Origin: Ahaetulla prasina
Lineage: Eukaryota > Chordata > Lepidosauria > Squamata > Colubridae
Direction of reading: 5' to 3'
Assembly: GCF_028640845.1 (NCBI RefSeq)
Contig: NC_080546.1
Span: forward strand, 83,792,257-83,856,256
DNA: 64,000 nt
Shown here: positions 9,643 to 20,469 of the stretch, piece by piece
Position numbering within the stretch: position 1 is the stretch's first letter
Layout of the letters: each line of letters begins with the position of its first letter
Notes under the pieces: generated by a model
Seen by the model: the letters and a program-made list of their open reading frames with translations, nothing else
Databases searched by the model: none
What the model was told of the DNA's origin: nothing
Translations under genes and position numbers: made by a program

Positions 9643-9990
9643 TTTTTTATTGGCCAAGTGTGATTGGACACACAAGGAATTTGTGTTTGGTGCATATGTT
9701 CTCAGTGTACATAAAAAGAATAGTTACATTCATCAAGAATTATAAGGTACAACACTTAATGATAGTCACGGGGTACAAATAAGCAATCAGGAAACCATAT
9801 CAATATAAATTGTAAGGATACAAGCAACAAGTTACAGTCATACAGTCATAAGTGGGAAGAGATGGGTGATAGGAACAATGAGAAGATTAATAGTAATGCA
9901 GACTTAGTGAATAGCTTGACAGTGTTGGTTCATTTTGTTCAATTATCTGGAGGTTAGATTTTTCCACTGGTTAGAGAGATTGGTTAAAGA
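9639..9990 (-). mobile_element. Snake-type LINE 3' end (Snake1/L3-like CR1)
   Basis: Reverse complement of the CACTTGGCCAATAAAAAATT terminus, with CTCAGTGTACATAAAA and the GTTACAGTCATACAG block, matching the plus copy at 40405-41030. Longest minus copy here. No intact frame. Confidence 0.8.
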
Positions 9991-10149
9991 TTAAAGGACA
10001 AATCTATTGAATTTCAAAAGTGGATTAAAGAATGGCAGGAAAAAAGAGGCTGCCACTCAATATTAAATTAAGGGAATCTATTGTAATGTTCCCACTTATT
10101 GCTGTATTAACTTGTATAATGTCTAAACCACTAGGCATTCTTCAAACCT

Positions 10150-10333
10150 ACTATAGATAAGCTCTTGACTTATAACCACAATTGAACTTAGCAACCGTGT
10201 TACTAACTTAATGATGGCAGTGATTCACTTAACAACCGTGGCAAGAAAAGTTGTAAAATGGGGCAGAACTCACTCTCACTTAGCAACAGAAATTTTGGGC
10301 CCCATTATGGCCCTAAGTCAAGGACTCCCTGCG
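10150..10333. mobile_element. Diverged MITE (GTTGTAAGTCAAGGACTACC family), internally deleted
   Basis: CTCTTGACTTATAACCACAATTG on the left and CCCTAAGTCAAGGACTCCC on the right form the inverted ends; the interior has CACTTAACAACCGTGGCAAG. Shorter relative of the 27690 copy. Confidence 0.7.
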
Positions 10334-10553
10334 CTTTAAACCATGAAAGGGGAATATGTTGGTGCCAGATTAATAAGGGGGAGATTTTATTCAGCTTCAT
10401 TTAATATACTGCAAGAGAAACTTTTTTTTTTTTAAAAAAAGCAAAATGCAATGTTTTGTTTGTATATTTCTGGAAGATGCATTTCTAAATGGCGTTTAAT
10501 CCTATTAGAAGCCACATTCTGTTCTTTCAAAGATCTGTTGATAGGAACTAGGG

Positions 10554-10960
10554 CAGTGTTGAAATTCTACTGGTTCGCACCGGTTCGGCCGAAACGGTAG
10601 TGCTAAAAACTACCGGTTCGGGTGAACCGGTAATAAAAGAAAGCTACCGGTTCATCCAAACCAATATTTCCGATGATCAGCTGTGCCACGCAATTTAAAA
10701 TCGCTAGAAAGCAGGAAAAATCTTCTTTCTAGTGAATCTAAATCGCACGGCAGAGCTGTTCCCCCACATCCTCACTGTGCTACTTACCTTCCCAAGCCTC
10801 CTTTTTCTCCGCGAAGCACGCGTTGGGCATGTACTGTGCATGCGTGCACACAGCATGTTTTGTGCAGAAAGCACATGCGCACACAGCGTGTTTTGTGTGC
10901 AATGCGCACACTTGGCGCACACCACACATGCGTGGCCAGCGAACCGGTGGCAAAACACTG
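10554..10960. mobile_element. hAT-type MITE
   Basis: CAGTGTTGAAATTC ... GGCAAAACACTG ends; flanks AACTAGGG and AAGTAGGG (7/8). The left interior has three ACCGGTTC-type motifs, some as palindromes; the right interior is rich in GCGCACAC repeats. Confidence 0.75.
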
Positions 10961-10974
10961 AAGTAGGGGTAATC

Positions 10975-11022
10975 TCTGTCTGTCTGTCTCTCTCTCACAC
11001 ACACACACAACACACACACACG

Positions 11023-11054
<32 letters not shown>

Positions 11055-11056
11055 CA
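10975..11056. repeat. Compound microsatellite (CTGT)(CT)(CA)(GA)
   Basis: Four adjoining short runs, ending where the L2-like LINE begins. Confidence 0.9.
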
Positions 11057-12640
11057 GCTTTCCCGCCTGGACTACTGCAATGTTCTCTACATGGGGCTCC
11101 CCTTGAAGAGCACCAGGAGGCTCCAACTGGTCCAGAATGCGGCTGCGCGGGTAATAGAAGGGGCACCGCGATGCTCCCATATAACACCACTTCTGCGCAG
11201 CCTGCACTGGTTGCCGGTGGTCTTCCGGGTGCAAGGTGCTGGTTATCACCTTTAAAGCGCTCCATGGCACAGGACCGGGTTACCTACGGGACCGCCTGCT
11301 GCTGCCTATAGCCTTCCATCGGCCTGTGCACTCCCATAGGGAGAGCCTCCTCAGGGTGCCATCAGTCAAACAATGCCGACTGGCGGCCCCCAGGGGGAGG
11401 GCCTTTTCTGTGGGGGCTCCAGCCCTATGGAATGAGTTGTCTCCGGGGCTGCGTCAACTCCCCGACCTCCGGTCTTTTAAACGCGAGCTCAAGACTTTCT
11501 TATTCCAACTTGCGGGGCTAGCTTGAGGAAATTTTAAGTGGGGTTTTAGGATTGCTTATTTTATTTATTTTTTTATTTTTTTATTGAAAGAGTTTTAAAA
11601 AACAAAAACATTTTTCCCCCTTTTTTCCCCCCTCCCAAAACCCCTTCCCCTCCCCCGGCTTCCCGGTCAATCACAAGGTATTGTTATACATAAACCAAAC
11701 ATAGAATAAAATTTTCCTTCAATCCAAATAACCACATCCAAAGCTTTTCATCTCCCAACCTCCCCATTACATAAAATAACTTTCTAATTATTCAAAGGCA
11801 ATCTGATATTTCTTAATCTGATATCTGTTTTGTAGATAATCAATCCATTTTTTCCATTCAATTAAATATCTTTCCTGCGTATTGTCTTTTAAAAACGCTG
11901 AGATTTTAGCCATCTCAGCCAAATTAATAACTTTCAATATCCATTCTTCTATTGTAGGTATCTCTTCTTTCTTCCAGTATTGTCCAATCAACAGTCTTGC
12001 TGCTGTTATTAAATTCAGAATCAATTTAGTCTCAATCCCTGTACAATCCGTTATAATTCCCAAAAGGAAAAATTGTGGCAGGAACTTTATCTTCTTCTTC
12101 AGTACATTTTGAATAATCTGCCAAATTCTTATCCAAAAGACCTTAATTTTCTTGCAAGTCCACCAAATATGAAAATATGTAGCGTCATCACAATCACACC
12201 TCCAACATTTCGCTTGGATATTAGGATACATACATGATAATTTTTTGGGATCTAAGTGCCATCTATAAAACATCTTATAAAAATTTTCCCTTAAATTCTG
12301 TGCTTGTGTAAACTTAACATTTCTAACCCAAATTTTCTCCCATGTTTCCAACATTATTGGTTCCTGAGTATTCTGTGCCCATTTTATCATACAGTCCTTT
12401 ACCAAATCCTTTTCTGAATCTATTTCAAGCAACACATTATACAATCTCTTTATATGCTCCTGGGTGGATTGCTTATTTTAGTGTTAATTTTATTGGCCAG
12501 TTTATTATTAGTTTTTTAATATGTTTTTAATTTTGTCTATGTACTTGTTGTTTCAACTTGGCTGTTCACTGCCCTGAGTCCTTCGGGAGAAGGGCGAAAT
12601 AAAAATCTAATAAATAATAATAATAATAATAATAATTAGA
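11057..12640 (+). mobile_element. L2-like LINE 3' part, interrupted by an L1
   Basis: Encodes LDYCNVLYMGLPLKS, then LHGTGPGYLRDRLLLP and FSVGAPALWNELSPGLRQLPDL, stop at about 11526. The 3' UTR continues after the L1 (12481) and ends ACTGCCCTGAGTCC ... GAGAAGGGCGAAATAAAAA then (AAT)n. Same family as 6995-7570. One frameshift near 11235. Confidence 0.85.
11564..12465 (-). mobile_element. L1 LINE, 5' truncated, perfect 15-bp target duplication
   Basis: Minus-strand open frame of 218 codons (12444-11788) is the ORF2 C-terminus: FYKMFYRWHLDPKKL, CWRCDCDDATYFHIWW and an IGQYWKKEEIPT block. A T-rich stretch at 11564-11585 is the poly(A) tail read backwards. GGATTGCTTATTTTA occurs at 11549-11563 and 12466-12480. 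The intact frame suggests a fairly young insertion. Confidence 0.93.
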
Positions 12641-13899
12641 AGCAATTACAGAGGGACATATAGGCAATGCAGGTTTCTGAGCAGCAATATGCAACAGCGA
12701 TTCACAGTGGAGTTCCCTTCCCAAATTCAGAAGGAAGAAGTACAATTTTGCATGTTCTCTAGGCAGCCTTCCCTTTCTCTTTTGAAGTATTCTTCACCAT
12801 TGGGAGAGAAAAAAATCCACACTTTCCTTGTTCAAGCATCTCAAAGCAGTTGATGCACCCATCAAACTGACAAGTACGAAGGAGACTGTGAATGGTTACT
12901 GGTTTTCTTTTTCGCTTTCCTTTCTTCATGGAGTCCATCAAATCTCTCCTCCCCCCAAAAAGAAAAAAAAAATTGAAGGAGTGGGAAGAGAACTTCAATA
13001 ACCGTTGCTGTTGACTACAGTTACTTCTGAAGTGGCCAATCCTATTTATTTATTTATTTATTTTTTAAAACCTAAGGATTGTTAAACTCTGGGCGGGTTT
13101 TGGGGCGGGTGGAAGGAACAACCCCTTTCCATGGGAAAGCAGGCAAGGAAGATCAAACCACAAAAGATGGCTAAACTCAGCGGGGATGTCCTTCTTCCTT
13201 TATTTCAAGGAGAAGGGAAAAGGTCATCAGATCTCGGGGTGTCGTTTCTTCTGTTTGTCCCTTGGTGGAGTTGTCGAGTTAGGTTGTTGTTGCTGTTGTT
13301 GTTTCTCTCTCTCTCTCCCTGACATCCACAATCATCTTAGTCTGCTGTCTCTCTACTGGGCACCCTCCCCCAACCATACATTCCTACAAACTGGACAATC
13401 TCATTTTTACTCTATTTAACCTTTTCCAGCTCACAGGCCACGTGGTGGCGGGGATGATCCCCCCCACCATCCCCATTCCTGGAAGATTCTTCCTGGAAAT
13501 CCTGCCCAGAGGATTGGCCAAGCTTAACCTCCTTTTTTCCCGCCCCCCACTCACTCACCCAAAGATCTGGTTGAAATCCAAAATCCATCACCCACCGCCA
13601 CCGGTTCAGACAATGGGGTATGGGGTTGTGTGAGTGGGTTCTCAAAGGAGAAACAGCTCAGTTGGAACTGTTGGAGATCTTTTGCAAGACCACAGGTGGG
13701 GTTGGGTGGGAAGGATAGGGCAGGGAATTCCATTGGTGCAGAGGTGGCTCAATGTCCCCATCCCACCCCCCATCCCCCCTCCCCCATCCCCAAGGCTCAC
13801 GAATTAATCCAATTTCACAGGAGGAGGAAGGGAAGAGCTCCCAGCCCACTCGCCTTCCAAAATCCCCTCCCCCTTCCATTCTCTCCCCCTCTACGGCAC
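12641..13899. other. No recognised gene or repeat
   Basis: Includes a short T-rich run with (TTTA)n at 13045. Composition turns GC-rich toward 13.9 kb. Several short open frames lack known domains. Confidence 0.45.
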
Positions 13900-16572
13900 T
13901 GCTCCCCTTCCCCGCCTAACATTTTTTGGGGCAAGAACCGGTTCCGTGGAGAAAGGTTTCCCACCATACACATACAGACACATCCGGACCGGAGGGGAGA
14001 ACGCCGGTTTTTGCATTGCTGCCTGGGTCCCACCGATGGGGGTTTCCGCTTGTTTGAGCGGCCCGCCCGGTGCTGGATTGGGGGTACACACGCATCCCCG
14101 CTCTACGTCTTTCCCTAAAGAGCAACGGCGGTGGTACCCAAGGCTGTTAGCCTCTTCCTCCCCCTCTCCTCTCCCCCCCCACCTCATCCAGAGGAGAATC
14201 TCCACTCCGGCGGATCGGCGGGGAAAAGAAATTGTAGCATCAGCACAATTATAGCCAGGGGTGCGGGGCGATGCTAGCAGGAGCCTAATCAATCACTTCG
14301 GGAAACGGGTAGAAAGGGGAAAGGCAAGAGGGGCGCGTGGCCCAAGGCGGATCGCTGTTCTAGAATTGGGGAAAAAAGGGGAGGGGAGGTCGCGTGGAAG
14401 GAGGGGAAAGAGGGATCGGGGACGGGGAAAGGGGGGGGGCGCTCTCCTAACTACCCCTCCCTGCCCTTCTCAGCACGCGCCAACCTGGGCAAGCAGACTA
14501 CTCACTGATTTCCTGGCCGGGTGAAAGTGGGTGGGTGGGGGGGTGGGGGGAGTGGGTGAGCAAAGAGGAGGAGGGGGGATGGGAGAGTGGGTGGCGGCGT
14601 TATCTCTGCTTGCAAAGAGGGGAACCCATCCAGCGTGAAGGTCAGCGCCACCGCCATCCGACGCATTCCGGAGCAGGGAAGGCACCCGGCGAGCGAATGC
14701 AGGGAGGCGCTGCCGAAGACCGGGGACGGAGAGGAAGAGAGAAGGGGCGAGGGGCGTTTATTAAGGGGGGCGCCCCCCCCCCGGGAAAACGGCATCCTCG
14801 GGACTTGCGCTGCGAGGTTCCCCGCCGGGAAAAGACGGCCAGAGGCCGGCAAAGGGAAGCAGGTAGAGCAGGAGGCGGGGGCTGGGGGGCAACTCGCGTG
14901 CGGACAAGAGCGTTCCGACGAACAAACCGCGCAGCAGAAGGGCAGGCTGGCTCTCACGCGCATCCACACACACCCCCTACACACTGCGGAAAAAAGGCTC
15001 TGCATTTCCCTCAAATTTAAATCGGAGGGTTAGGAGCGGGAGGGAGGCGGGGGGGGGGAATCCCGGGCCACATCTTTCCCCCTGCAGCTCCGCGACCCCC
15101 TCCCCCTCCTTTGGTGTGTGTGTGTGTGGGGGGGGGGTGTCTCGGCCATATTACGCCCGGACAGCTCAGAAAGCTGCTGCCAACCGACCGCCGCCGAAGA
15201 ACTGGGACCTAATCCAAACGGTTGGTCCATCATCCCTGGAAAGGGCGGGGGAGGATGGAGAGAGAGAGAGAGAAACGGGGTTCATCTTCCAACTCGTCTC
15301 CCCGAAGAGGCAACCGGGGTGGGGGTGGGGTGGATAACACCATCAGCAGCAGCAGCAGCATCTCCTCCGCGGTTGCAAAGGAAAAAGCGGAATGCGAAGC
15401 GCTCTCCACAACGGGGGCCGCCTGGCGGAGACGGTCCGCCTCCCGGGAGGGGCTTTGGAAAGATTGTGGTGGCGGGGGGCTGGATGAAATTCGGAGAAGG
15501 ATGGAGAGAGACTGGGGGAGAGAGAGAGAAAGAGAGACAGCCAAGCCGCTTGACAAACAATGCGGAGATTTGGGATTAATCCCGTTTAACCTGCCGAGAA
15601 ACTGCCGGCGCTTCCCGCCTCTGCCCACCCCCCACACACACACCCGCCTCCTCTTCCCCCCCCCCCAACACCCCAGCCAACCCCTCCGCCGCCCCACACG
15701 GGGACTGCGGCGAGGCGCACTGAGCCTGCGCCAAGTGGCGTTTTCTAGCTGATGCTGCAGATCTTGGAGAGAAAAAAAGAAAAGAAAAGCAAGCGCCTCT
15801 CTCTTCCCCTCACCCACCCCGCAAGACAATCTCTCTCTCACACACACACAACGCACCTCCGGCGGGTGAGGAGGGAGGGAGGGGAGGATGAAGAGGCGGG
15901 CCCGTTGAGCTCTGCCAGCCAGGAAGAGACCCGGCGAACTGGAGCGCCTGCAGCTGTCTCGGAGAAGGAAGGAGGCGCCCAGCCGGTTCGGCTGCGGGTG
16001 GAAGAGACAGCCCCTTCCCCCTGGTTCTCCGGGAAGCCCCTTTTTCGCCCCCCCTCGAGCTGAGGCCAGGGGACCCCGGTCTGCTCACCCTCTTCTTAAA
16101 TGAACTTCGCCCCCCCCCGGAGTGGGGAGTGGGGAGAAAGATGAACCCGCGGCCCCTTCTCTGCCCAGCAGAGGGGCTGGCTGGGTGGAAAGGAAAGGAA
16201 AGGAAAGGAAAGGGAGGGGGCTGGAGACCCCCCCAAAAAGCGTCGTGGGAGCCGCTGCAAAGTAGCGGGCTCCAAAAGTGCTCTGCCGGCCGCGGAGATG
16301 CCTGGAGCCCTCGGAGTAGAAGCGCTGGGGGTCTTCGCCCCAATAGTCGCCCCGGAGAGGGCAGCAGGGGTCCCCTCTTCAGCCCCCCCCCGCCCCTTTC
16401 CAGACCCGAAAGTCTCTCCGGTCCCCCTTTCGCCCCGGACATTCCCGAGTTCGGCTCTTGCCCCTACAACCCACCCGGCGCCTCTTCCTCCTCCTCCCCA
16501 AACCGCCCTGTGAAAAGTGAAAGCAAGCGAGCGAGCTTACGCCAAGCACCGACACACGTAATTCCACCTTTC
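13900..16572. promoter_or_regulatory. GC-rich CpG-dense upstream block
   Basis: Composition switches from AT-rich at 12.6-13.1 kb to GC-rich with frequent CpG, G-runs and C-runs. Many open frames cross it on both strands, but they lack any recognisable domain and are expected from the composition. Probably part of the CpG island and distal promoter of PCDH7; an upstream noncoding exon cannot be excluded. Confidence 0.4.
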
Positions 16573-17132
16573 TCTCCGGAAAGAAGGGAAGGAAGGAGGG
16601 AGGAAGGAAAGAAAGAAAGAAAGAAAGAAAGGGAGGGATGGAGGAAGGAAGGAAGGAAGGAAGGAAGGAAAGAAAGAAAAAGAAGGAAGGAAGGAGTGAG
16701 GAAGGAAGGAAGGAAGGAAGGAAAGAAGGAAGGAAGGAGGAAGGAAAGAAAGAAAGAAAGAAAGAAAGGGAGGGATGGAGGAAGGAAGGAAGGAAGGAAG
16801 GAAGGAAAGAAAGAAAAAGAAGGAAGGAAGGAGTGAGGAAGGAAGGAAGGAAGGAAGGAAAGAAGGGGAGGAAGGGAGGGATGAAGGAAGGAAAGAATGA
16901 AGGAAAGAAGGGGGAGGGAGAAAGGGAGAGAGGAAAAAAAGAAGGAAGGAAAGGATGGAAGGAGGGAGGGAGGAAAGAATGAAGGGAGGGAGGGATGAAG
17001 AAAGGAAGGAAAGAATTAAGGAAAGAAGGGGAGGAATGGAGGGAGGAAGGAATGAAAAAAGAATGGAGGAAAGGAGGGAGGAAGGAAGGAAAGAAAAAGA
17101 AAGAATGAATGAAGAAAGGAAGGAAGGAAGGA
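16573..17132. repeat. (GGAA)n polypurine block
   Basis: About 560 bases almost wholly purine on the + strand, built from GGAA, GAAA and GGGA units, with an internal near-exact duplication of about 120 bases (the GGGAGGGATGGAGG start recurs near 16630 and 16768). Ends in a C-run at about 17135. Confidence 0.95.
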
Positions 17133-18101
17133 ACCCCCCCCCCCGGTCTTTCTTCCCCGCGTTGCCTCCTTTCCAGCAGAAGAGACCCAGATCTCTCGCG
17201 GAGGAATTTTTTGGAGGGGGGTCAGGCCATTTCCCTCCCGGCCACTGCGAGGAGCGAGAGACAACCCTCCAGTCAGCCTCCGGAGCTGGAATGAAGCCTC
17301 CCCGGGAAAACCGGGGCTGGGGGGGGGCGCTCATCCCTTGGACTCCCTCCCACCCCCAGCCGCAACCTGTCGCCGGAGGGTAAACGGGAAGCTTGTGTGG
17401 AGCATAAAGCTCAGCGCCTCATAACTCGGCCCCTCCCTTTCTGTTGGCCCGTCTGCCCGGGCTTCTCTGCTGCAGGAGCCGAGCCGCTGAGCTGCTCGGA
17501 GTTTGTTTGAATTTTTTTTTTAATTTTATTTTTCTCAGCCATTTCTCAACCACCCGGGGCAAAACTTGAGATTCGGCCGCCTCTCTTTCTTTCTTTTCTT
17601 CCTTCCTTCCTTCCTTCCTTCCTTCCTTCCTTCCTTCCTTCCTTCCTTCCTTCCTTCCTTCCTTCCTTCCTTCCTTCCTTCTTTCTTCCTCCCTCCTTCC
17701 TTCTTTCTTCCCTCCCTCCTTCCTTCTTTCTTCCCTCCCTCCTTCCCCTTCCTTCCTTCCTTCCTCCCTCCTTCTCTCCCTCCCTCCCTCCATTCTTCCT
17801 TCCTTCTTTCCTCCCTCCTTCCCCTTCCTTCCTTCCTTCCCCTTTCCTCCTCCCTCCCTTCCATCCCTCCTTCCTTCCATCCTTCCCTTCTGTTCCCTTC
17901 CCTTCCCATTCCCTCCTCTCTCTCTCCTTCCCATCCATCCATCCTTCCTTCTTTCCTCCCTCCTTCCCTTTCCTTCCTTCCTTCCTTTCTCCCTCCCTCC
18001 CTCCTTCCCTTCCCCTTTCCTCCTCCCTCCCTCCCTTCCATCCTTCCTTCCTTCCTTCCCTCCCTCCGCCTTCCACCCGCGGCCCTTGACCAAGCGGCAA
18101 C

Positions 18102-18134
<33 letters not shown>

Positions 18135-18832
18135 CGCGTTAGTGTGTGAGTGTTTTTGGAAGAGCGGGGAGGGACGGAGGGAGGGGCGGACCTGAGCTCC
18201 CTGCACCAACCAGCCGCACTTGAGCGAGACGAGCCGGTTTGGGGAAACGAGAGGGCTCTCTCGACAAACCAACACAATTGCGGAGAAGGGAAACTACGGT
18301 GTTCCGTTCGCTTTTCATTCACAACTGGGACTCTGCCGGGATTACCACCCTTCCCCTCCCCCACCCACAAAGCCGATCCGTCGCAACCATTCGGACCTCA
18401 AGTGATTTGGGGGTTTATTATGCCCCCCCTTTTCTCTCCCCCCTTCCAGTTTCATAATTACGGATGCAATTAAACACCAGCGGTAGCCGTTCACGTGGGA
18501 AGCAGCTACGGTTACATCCTCCTTCCCCCTGTTCGATTATCTTCTCAACCTTCGCTATTATTCGCTAATATTGAAGAAGGGTGTGTGTGTGTATGGGGGG
18601 GGGGGGGTGCTTCCAGATAATCGCACGCACTCCACCGTCCTAACCTTTGAACGGGAGGAGTCGGGCGGTGGGGGGGAAAGGGAGGGCGAGAAGTGAACTT
18701 GAGTGCCGGTTTACCTGCATTGAGCCAGGAAGGCAGGAGCGGCCAGCGAGGGAGCCTGCAGTCGCGTTTGTGAATCGCTCTCCCGGCGCTGCAGCCTCCT
18801 AGTCTTCCGACACAACCGCAGGTAAGAGCGGA

Positions 18833-18868
<36 letters not shown>

Positions 18869-20469
18869 CTGCGGATGCAAGAGCAAAGTTGGAACGCCTG
18901 ACCGAACAAGACGGCGAGAAATCCACCTTATTTATAGAGCTCCAGTTACGTACGGTTTGGGCGAATGATCTTATCTGACAGCTTTTGGGCCAGCGTCTCG
19001 CTTTGTGACTAATGACCTTGCGCAGAGTTGTGCGGGTTGGTTGTGGTTTTTCCCGCCTCCCCTTTTCTCTTTCTTCTCCCTCGCCTCTTAGGCGAAGAAG
19101 GAATATCTTCTCCGGGGCAGCATCGGAAACGATCCCCGCCCCCCCCCCCCTTCCCGAACAAGATTGGAGGCAAGATCTTTTGAAGACCAAAACGGGACGG
19201 CTCCGGGAGCTGCTCTGTAAACCGAGAACACTTTCCCCCCATCTCCCCCAAAAATACATAAATAGCTTCAGCTGTCAGCCCCGGAGGTGGCGTATTTGCT
19301 TGGCTTCTCCAGAGGCTTAAAAAAGAAAGAAAGAAAAAAAGAAAGAAAGAAAGAAATCACCTACCACTATCTAGCGCTGAGAAACAGTGGAAGAGGGAGG
19401 GAGGGAGGGAGGGAGGGAGAGAGAGAGAGAGAGAGACTCGGACTGCTGCGTCCTCCCGCCTTCCTTTTCCGCCGGACACCAGCGCTCTTTGAATGAAGCG
19501 ATTGACGTCCCCCGCCCGCACCCTACCCCCCCCCCGCAGCCTTTTTGTGCGGAGCGGCGGAGAGAGGAGAGCGAATGCCACGGCGGAGAACGTCGGCTCG
19601 GAGTGAGCGAGCCAAGCCGGGAGACACAGAGAGAGAGAGACAGAGAGAGAGTGAAGTGAACTGAACTAGGGAAGGGGAAAGAGAGAGGAGAGGAGAAGCG
19701 AGAGAGAGGGGGGGGGAGGCGGTTTCAGCTGCCCGGGGGTAGGCGGGTTGGAGGTGGGGGGTGGGGGGGGTGGAGCGGCAAAGCGAAGCTGGATCTGATC
19801 TTCCCCTGCTGTTCTTCCTCTGGCTTTTTCTCGCCAACCTTGCAAAGTGATTCCAGCGCTGCTGGAGGAGAAGAAGAAGGAGGAGGAGGAGCAGGAGAGG
19901 AGGAGGAGGAGGAGGAGGCGAAGGAGGAGGAGGAAGAGGCGGAATTCCTCCCCAACCTATCTGCGGAGATGCAGCTTTTTTGAAAAAAGCCAGCCACACA
20001 TTTGCCCCGTGAACTGTGAGGAGAGAGCAACTGCAGAAGGCAAGAGGAAGGAGACGAGGAGGGGGAAGAAGGAGCCTCCGGCCAAACCTAGGTCTGCTTC
20101 TCTTCCCCCCACCACGCACCCCTCCCCGTCATACACACACACACACACAGACTGACACAGAGAGACGCGCGCGCCATCCCCGGCTTCTTCGTCGTCTTTT
20201 TTTTTTTTTACCTATTGCACCAAAGAAGGATGGAACGCGAAGTTTTTTTTGCCAGAGCCGGCAAGAGGATTTTATAATTGAACTTCAGGGTTTTTTTTTC
20301 CTCCCCTGTCTCTCTCTCTCTCTCTCTCGGCTGGCCAAGCAGCTGCAAGAGGTTGGGAAGGCGGGGGGAACGGCGGTTACCTTTCTAGGGCTGCCGGGGG
20401 TCTTTTTTGGTCGGGGAAGGCGGGTGGGGTGGGGTGGGGTTAGGGGGGTGGCGGGGTTGTCCTGCCGAG
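17133..20469 (+). promoter_or_regulatory. GC-rich CpG-dense 5' flank and presumed 5' UTR of PCDH7
   Basis: Strongly GC-rich and CpG-rich sequence leading straight into the PCDH7 start codon, with short (CT)n, (CA)n, (GGGA)n, (GGA)n and C-runs. No stop-free ATG extension upstream of 20470 exists; the upstream open frame lacks an ATG. The transcription start cannot be fixed by eye; the absence of a clear TATA box near the gene suggests a dispersed CpG-island promoter (inference). Confidence 0.55.
17578..18068. repeat. (TTCC)n polypyrimidine block
   Basis: About 490 bases almost wholly pyrimidine on the + strand, CTTC units degrading to CTCC and CATC. It is the reverse-complement class of the block at 16573-17132, 445 bases away. 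A pure (CT)n run follows at about 18101-18132. Confidence 0.95.

Noticed and set aside
13130..14120. Upstream coding exon in the GC-rich flank
   Set aside because: Several frames exist but none has domains or paired splice sites that can be defended by eye.
16129..18370. Long Arg/Lys/Glu/Gly or Phe/Leu/Pro/Ser open frames
   Set aside because: They are translations of (GGAA)n and (TTCC)n repeats.
20407..20469. Possible 21-residue N-terminal extension of PCDH7
   Set aside because: The frame begins at TTG, with no ATG; MWKM at 20470 matches the known start.
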